A DNA stretch of 64,000 nt, taken from Aquibacillus albus (lineage in GTDB: Bacteria > Bacillota > Bacilli > Bacillales > Amphibacillaceae). Under the pieces are notes generated by a model that did not search any database, had not been told where the DNA came from, and saw only the letters and a list, made by a program, of their open reading frames with translations. This document shows, piece after piece, positions 60,570 through 64,000 of the stretch. Positions within the stretch are counted from its first letter, which is position 1. Every line of letters begins with the position of its first letter. The stretch is taken from contig NZ_JAFBDR010000008.1 in the NCBI RefSeq assembly GCF_016908325.1, positions 107,887 to 171,886 on the forward strand. The letters run 5' to 3'. The translations under genes were made by a program, and so were the position numbers.

Positions 60570-61553
60570 GTGGCAAGTAATTTAGTATTAGAAAAACCAT
60601 CCCAATATGGAGTAACAGATTATGACGGTCTTTGGAAACAGTTGATTCATGAGTTGTTTGAAGAGTTTACCCTGTTTTTTCTACCAAATCTCGCCGAGGA
60701 AATTAATTTTTCTAGGAAGCCAGATTTTTTACAACAAGAGCTTTTTCAAGAAATAGTAAAAGAAAAAAAGGGAAAACTAGTTGCCGATCAAATTGTGAAG
60801 GTATATTTAAAAAGTGGTGAGGAAAAGTGGATCCTCATTCATGTCGAAGTTCAAGGAGATCCAGATCCTGATTTTCCAAAGCGAATGTTCCGTTATTATT
60901 ATCGAATCTATGACAAATTTAATCGAGACATTGTTGCGATCGCATTGTTAACAGATGACTCTAAAGGTTTCAGGCCTGATACACACCACTATTCCTTGCA
61001 TGGTACTTCATTAACGTACAAATATAATATGTATAAATTTAATGATCACGAAGAAAAAGAACTAATTGAATCAAACAACCCTTTTGCAATAGCAGTGTTG
61101 GCAGCCAAATATGCGAACGAATCCAAAGACGACGAAGTAAAAAGATATCGCTTCAAACGAAAACTTTTTCGATTAATTTTGCAAAAGAGTAGTTATCCTC
61201 CAGTAGAACGCCGCATTTATATCGCTACACTCATTTACTTCATTGATTATTTACTTCAGATTCCGTTAGAATTAACCAAAAAATTAAGAGATGAACTCAT
61301 CCAAACAAAGGGGGTAAAAGAAATGGTGTACATGGATCGTGAAAATTTGCCAAAATCTTTGGCAGAATGGGAGAAGATATTTAAAGAAGAAGGAAGGCAG
61401 GAGGGAAAGCAAGAAGGAAAAAAAGAGGGAAAAGAAGAAGGAAAAAAGTCAGTGGCGATTGAGCTTTTAAAAGCAGGTATGTCTGCAGAGTTTGTAGCAA
61501 AGCATGCGAAATTGCCACCTGAAAAGGTAAAGGAAATGGCGGATGACCTGTGA
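60570..61553 (+). CDS. Rpn-family recombination-promoting nuclease / putative transposase
   Basis: 327 residues. The PD-(D/E)XK-type core is within residues 15-140: DYDGLWKQLIHELFEEF, then KWILIHVEVQGDPD (about 86-99) with the Glu-x-Gln of the active site, and RMFRYYYRIYDKF. The middle is the conserved helical part. The C-terminus has the family's low-complexity EEGRQEGKQEGKKEGKEEGK, followed by LLKAGMSAEFVAKHAKLP. The start is GTG at 60570, with GGATGTG upstream. Rpn proteins nick DNA and promote recombination in vivo. A truncated copy lies 1.3 kb upstream. Confidence 0.83.
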   Translation: MASNLVLEKPSQYGVTDYDGLWKQLIHELFEEFTLFFLPNLAEEINFSRKPDFLQQELFQEIVKEKKGKLVADQIVKVYLKSGEEKWILIHVEVQGDPDPDFPKRMFRYYYRIYDKFNRDIVAIALLTDDSKGFRPDTHHYSLHGTSLTYKYNMYKFNDHEEKELIESNNPFAIAVLAAKYANESKDDEVKRYRFKRKLFRLILQKSSYPPVERRIYIATLIYFIDYLLQIPLELTKKLRDELIQTKGVKEMVYMDRENLPKSLAEWEKIFKEEGRQEGKQEGKKEGKEEGKKSVAIELLKAGMSAEFVAKHAKLPPEKVKEMADDL

Positions 61554-61603
61554 ATTAATCATTTTTGGTGCCTAGTCACCACCCGAGAATTGGTGGATTT
61601 TAC

Positions 61604-61640
61604 TAAAGAAGTTGCTGATATATTATTAGCAGTTTCTTTA
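61604..61640. terminator. Long hairpin after the Rpn gene
   Basis: TAAAGAAGTTGCTGAT pairs with ATTAGCAGTTTCTTTA (16 bp, three G-U). No adjacent U-run on the plus strand, so terminator function is doubtful. Confidence 0.35.
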
Positions 61641-61690
61641 GTTATGGGGGATTTTTCTTGTCATATCTTTGACTTCTGCATCCATCCAAT

Positions 61691-61904
61691 CAGATCCTAC
61701 CTATTATGACGACATATGAAGCATTAAGCTTTGTAGCTCAATTCTGTATACACTTTCAAGTTTTTAACCTTATTCGGTTGAAAATATAAGAAAAACTTCG
61801 ACACTCGTTATAGGACATGGCGAATGTTGAGATATTCTAAACATTATTAGCAGCATAGACACTTGTTGTAAGTGTTGTCGTCTTTCTAAACAGAAAGAAG
61901 TAAC
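61691..61904 (+). pseudogene. Hol_Tox toxin locus C, interrupted
   Basis: ATGACGACATATGAAGCATT and the next 30 bases match toxin A exactly or nearly, to CAATTCTGTATA. Then about 90 foreign bases (61751-61839) intervene, and the toxin resumes with CATTATTAGCAGCAT and ends AACAGAAAGAAGTAA. The upstream leader hairpin and promoter are missing. Downstream, the -10 of the antisense promoter is kept (62029-62034) but its -35 is gone. Toxin and antitoxin have thus both been lost. Confidence 0.85.
61796..61840. repeat. Hairpin element, copy 2 (inside toxin C)
   Basis: CTTCGACACTCGTTATAGGA, five bases, CGAATGTTGAGATATTCTAA. It matches 842-885 at most positions. It is the right half of the insertion in toxin C. 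Confidence 0.7.
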
Positions 61905-62016
61905 CGTCCCCATGACCAAAGGATGACGGTTACTTCTTCTATTTATAATTATAAAACTTTGGTCAACCGCTCTTTATGCGGTCTGTTACGTTACCGAGTG
62001 GTACCAGCCACTCGGT
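61895..62016. other. Antitoxin-region relic of locus C
   Basis: AAGAAGTAACCGTC/GACGGTTACTTCTT (61895-61938) is a perfect 14-bp version of the toxin terminator. ACCGAGTGG/CCACTCGGT (61993-62016) is the second hairpin. Both match loci A and B. Confidence 0.65.
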
Positions 62017-62101
62017 ATTCTTTATTATATTATAAATGTGATTATAAGTCGCTAATGAAGAGCCGGTTCTGGGGAGGTGGTTGATCAGATTGCCGGGGAT
62101 A

Positions 62102-62283
62102 GTTGCACATACCCCGGATGTAGTTGAGAGTAAATCCAAAAGACGTGCGCATAAAGTGATTTAAGATGAGAAAAACTCCGAGGATCGTGCACATAAATCG
62201 GTAAAAGATGAGAGAAACTCCGAGGAGTGTGCGCATAAATCGATTAAAGCTGAGAACAAATCCATGAAAGTTACTCATAAATC
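62102..62283 (+). repeat. 42-bp repeat family, array 7
   Basis: Four to five units (GTGCGCATAAA, GTTGAGAGTAAATCC, GATGAGAGAAACTCC), plus orientation. Confidence 0.82.
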
Positions 62284-62292
62284 GAACTGAAA

Positions 62293-62327
62293 AGAAGGAG
62301 GATTCCTAATGGGATCCTCCTTCTTTT
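62293..62327 (+). terminator. Rho-independent terminator
   Basis: GAAGGAGGATTCC, loop TAAT, GGGATCCTCCTTC, then TTTT. Confidence 0.75.
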
Positions 62328-62621
62328 GGAATTAATACAGTGCCGGTTGTGGGAAGGGGCCAGACCCCCGGTCCCCACAAAAAAAGGAACACGTGCTACA
62401 ACACCCTTTTGGTGATTTTTATAAAAATCTTTATAGTTTTGCATGTTTTAGACCTAACCCGATAAGCATCCAGGGGTCTGGTCCATCAGATAGACATTAG
62501 TCTTCAGTAAGAGGACAGATAAAGGATTGTAAATACTTTTTTGACAAACCGAAAGGTTTGTCTTATGAGGAAAGAATAACGAAAGTTTGAGAAAAGAAAG
62601 GCGTTATCATTATTTTATCAA

Positions 62622-63392
62622 TCAAAAAACGGGAGGTTCTCCATTTTCCCTTCGCATAGAATTGATTGTTTGCTTGATTTCTAATAAAAAGTCATCTTTA
62701 AGAGATAGAGCTTTTTCCATGAGAATATGTTCTTGTTCGCTTGTTAAGTTGTGCATTTCAAACTTAATTCTATTTCCTCTCATCCATCCAATAAAGGTTA
62801 GTTGTTGATCTGTAATGTGTTGTGTCTTATAAAGAATTATTTCGGTGAGGAACTCCTTATTATGTCTATGTTTAAACGCCTCGAGCCAAATTTTATTTAT
62901 AGTCCCTTCTGCATTCATTTCTTTGGATCTTTGACTATATTGTGGTGGAGCCTTTAAGTAATATTTTATTACCTTAGCTGGCTTTAATAGAAAATTGGCA
63001 ATCTCACTAATGGTCATGTTGAATTCATGATGAAGTTTTACGATGATTTGATTTCGGTCATGCCAATCAATGATTCGGTTCTTAAATATCCAATCAAGGG
63101 TTAGTAAATATCTCTCTGACTCGTTTAATTTGTCATAAGTTTTGCATAAGATAAGTTGGTTATTATTTCTGTTTTCTAAATAAGCATAGTAAGAAGTATA
63201 GCCACCAACAAGTATATAGTTGCCTGTCTTTTCATTTAAAACGAGCTCACAGATTTCTGAGTCATGGACATCAGCTTGTATTTTTTGTAGCTTGCGATCA
63301 ATATGTATTCTCGGGATCTTCAGGTTATTGATAAGAGGCTCAATATTTTTAGGGTGGATGTATGTAAATTGGTTTGGGCGTAGGTTTTTCAT
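62622..63392 (-). CDS. ParB-like nuclease-domain protein
   Basis: 256 residues. The N-terminal ParB/Spo0J-like part (about 20-85) has LKIPRIHIDRKLQKIQADVH and NYILVGGYTSYYAYLE in place of the usual V-x-G-x-R-R. A helix-turn-helix follows (about 118-145, HEFNMTISEIANFLLKPAKV). The C-terminus is charged, with no ParB dimerisation domain visible. It is alone, without a ParA neighbour, so partition is unlikely; a transcription or plasmid-derived role is possible. AAAGGATTTG stands upstream of the ATG. Confidence 0.6.
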   Translation of the reverse strand: MKNLRPNQFTYIHPKNIEPLINNLKIPRIHIDRKLQKIQADVHDSEICELVLNEKTGNYILVGGYTSYYAYLENRNNNQLILCKTYDKLNESERYLLTLDWIFKNRIIDWHDRNQIIVKLHHEFNMTISEIANFLLKPAKVIKYYLKAPPQYSQRSKEMNAEGTINKIWLEAFKHRHNKEFLTEIILYKTQHITDQQLTFIGWMRGNRIKFEMHNLTSEQEHILMEKALSLKDDFLLEIKQTINSMRRENGEPPVF

Positions 63393-63565
63393 AGGCTGTC
63401 AAATCCTTTCATTAACAACCTATGTTAGATAATATTTGTCCTATTCTATAAATCTAAGTCGATAGTTCCTTTATCTGTAATCACTTACAATTTGTCTCTA
63501 ATTAATAAATGTCAACGATAAAATGTACATTTTTGATTGTTTAAGTATGTACAATTTTGTTTATT

Positions 63566-63600
63566 AGTGACTCCTGGGAATTTGTCGAACAGGTAGGTTG
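63566..63600 (+). repeat. GTCACAGTGAC element, copy 10 (left part lost)
   Basis: AGTGACTCCTGGGAATTTG followed by TCGAACAGG and TAGGTTGTCAGCTGCT. It shares its right flank with copy 2. Confidence 0.75.
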
Positions 63601-63642
63601 TCAGCTGCTGAAGGAGGATCCCCCGTTGTTTTGCTCTTTATC

Positions 63643-63900
63643 CCAACTCCTTTTGCATGCAATAATCATTCAATAAATCAGCAACATCTACTTGTTGTTT
63701 TTCTAAGTCTGACCTTTTGGCTGAGGCTTTTTTGTTTTGCGTAAACCAGTCAGGGATGATTTCTTGTTTAATTGGGCGATAGGGGCGTGACTGCTTGTGC
63801 TTCTTCAACAGAGGCGATGTCTTTTTCGGACCATTACTGCTTGTTTTGTTTAGGTCTTGTTTTATCTTGTTTATTTAATGGGGCAGTAGTTTGGTCCAAG
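63643..63900 (-). pseudogene. DnaD-like gene fragment
   Basis: Corresponds to the 3' part of the broken gene at 46070: matching TCATTCAATAAATCAGCAAC, CAACATCTACTTG and AAACCAGTCAGGGATGA segments, with internal deletions. Near 63840 it jumps to the linker part (TTGTTTAGGTCTTGTTT). Homology fades after about 63900. Confidence 0.75.
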
Positions 63901-64000
63901 TTTTGGTGTCAGCGTATAATGGTAAATAAGTCAACCACCATTTTTAAGTAAAAAAGACCGACCTTAACTAAAACTCTTAAAATCGCTTTTTAAAAAGTTC
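63901..64000. other. Right end
   Basis: 100 bases with no recognisable feature. Confidence 0.4.

Larger units (their letters stand above)
62017..62621. other. Gene-free stretch with repeats
   Basis: Holds array 7, a terminator (62293), a GC-rich GGGG-CCAGACCCCC hairpin (62348-62381) and a perfect GACAAACC-GAAA-GGTTTGTC hairpin (62543-62562). No gene seen. Confidence 0.55.

Noticed and set aside
62543..62562. Perfect GACAAACC-GAAA-GGTTTGTC hairpin as a terminator
   Set aside because: T-run precedes rather than follows the hairpin on the plus strand, and A-run follows on the minus strand; it fits neither direction.
45857..63600. Classical integron attC sites
   Set aside because: The element lacks the RYYYAAC/GTTRRRY pairs and long imperfect stem, and no integron integrase is in the window; cassette-like behaviour is kept as a hypothesis only.

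Overview
The window looks like the chromosome of a low-GC, Gram-positive, probably halotolerant Bacillaceae species (Oceanobacillus/Virgibacillus-like). The signs are AT-rich DNA with Bacillus-type Shine-Dalgarno sites and many GTG/TTG starts, two very acidic SLH-domain surface-layer proteins, ComK-type regulators, and Bacillus Hol_Tox-type small toxins. No tRNA, rRNA or CRISPR was seen. Genus is inference only.

Region 1 (1-8.0 kb, mostly minus strand) holds repeats, a broken small gene, and a six-gene set led from an extended -10 promoter near 8030. The set encodes a UbiA-type phosphoribosyl-polyprenyl synthase, a DprE1-like FAD oxidase, a DprE2-like SDR, a UPF0104/MprF-like membrane protein, a divergent PAP2 protein and a GT-C glycosyltransferase. 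Together they resemble the mycobacterial decaprenylphosphoryl-arabinose route plus a possible exporter and a transferase. A 13-unit array of a 42-bp repeat lies between the DprE1-like and DprE2-like genes.

Region 2 (8.2-44.1 kb, plus strand) is a large envelope/exopolysaccharide locus. It has an O-antigen-ligase-like protein, UDP-ManNAc dehydrogenase plus WecG/TagA transferase, the main S-layer gene, a lipoprotein, a ligase with TPRs, Wzz, EpsC/PglF-like dehydratase and GalU. A 427-bp structured intergenic stretch follows, then the initiating sugar transferase, heparinase II/III, glycosyltransferases, a second UDP-ManNAc dehydrogenase, Wzy, a bi-domain oxidoreductase and Wzx. The locus ends with two sulfotransferases, CysD, a CysN-CysC fusion, a truncated SLC13 permease, CysQ and GalE. 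The sulfation set (PAPS synthesis, transfer, PAP removal) predicts a sulfated extracellular polysaccharide.

Region 3 (44.1-64 kb) is a mosaic accessory region. It holds TIGR04141/DUF6119-like, DUF2971 and unrecognised genes that could be defence related. It also has two copies of an XRE-ComK-DnaD cassette (one decayed) plus stray fragments, a second S-layer gene flanked by 42-bp repeat arrays, two intact and one broken type I toxin loci, one intact and one truncated Rpn-family nuclease gene, and a ParB-like gene. A dispersed ~33-bp element with the palindrome GTCACAGTGAC occurs about eleven times here, always in the same orientation and between genes. I noticed none in the first 45.8 kb. It marks at least one rearrangement junction.

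All calls come from reading the sequence and recalled family motifs. No database search or structure calculation was run.
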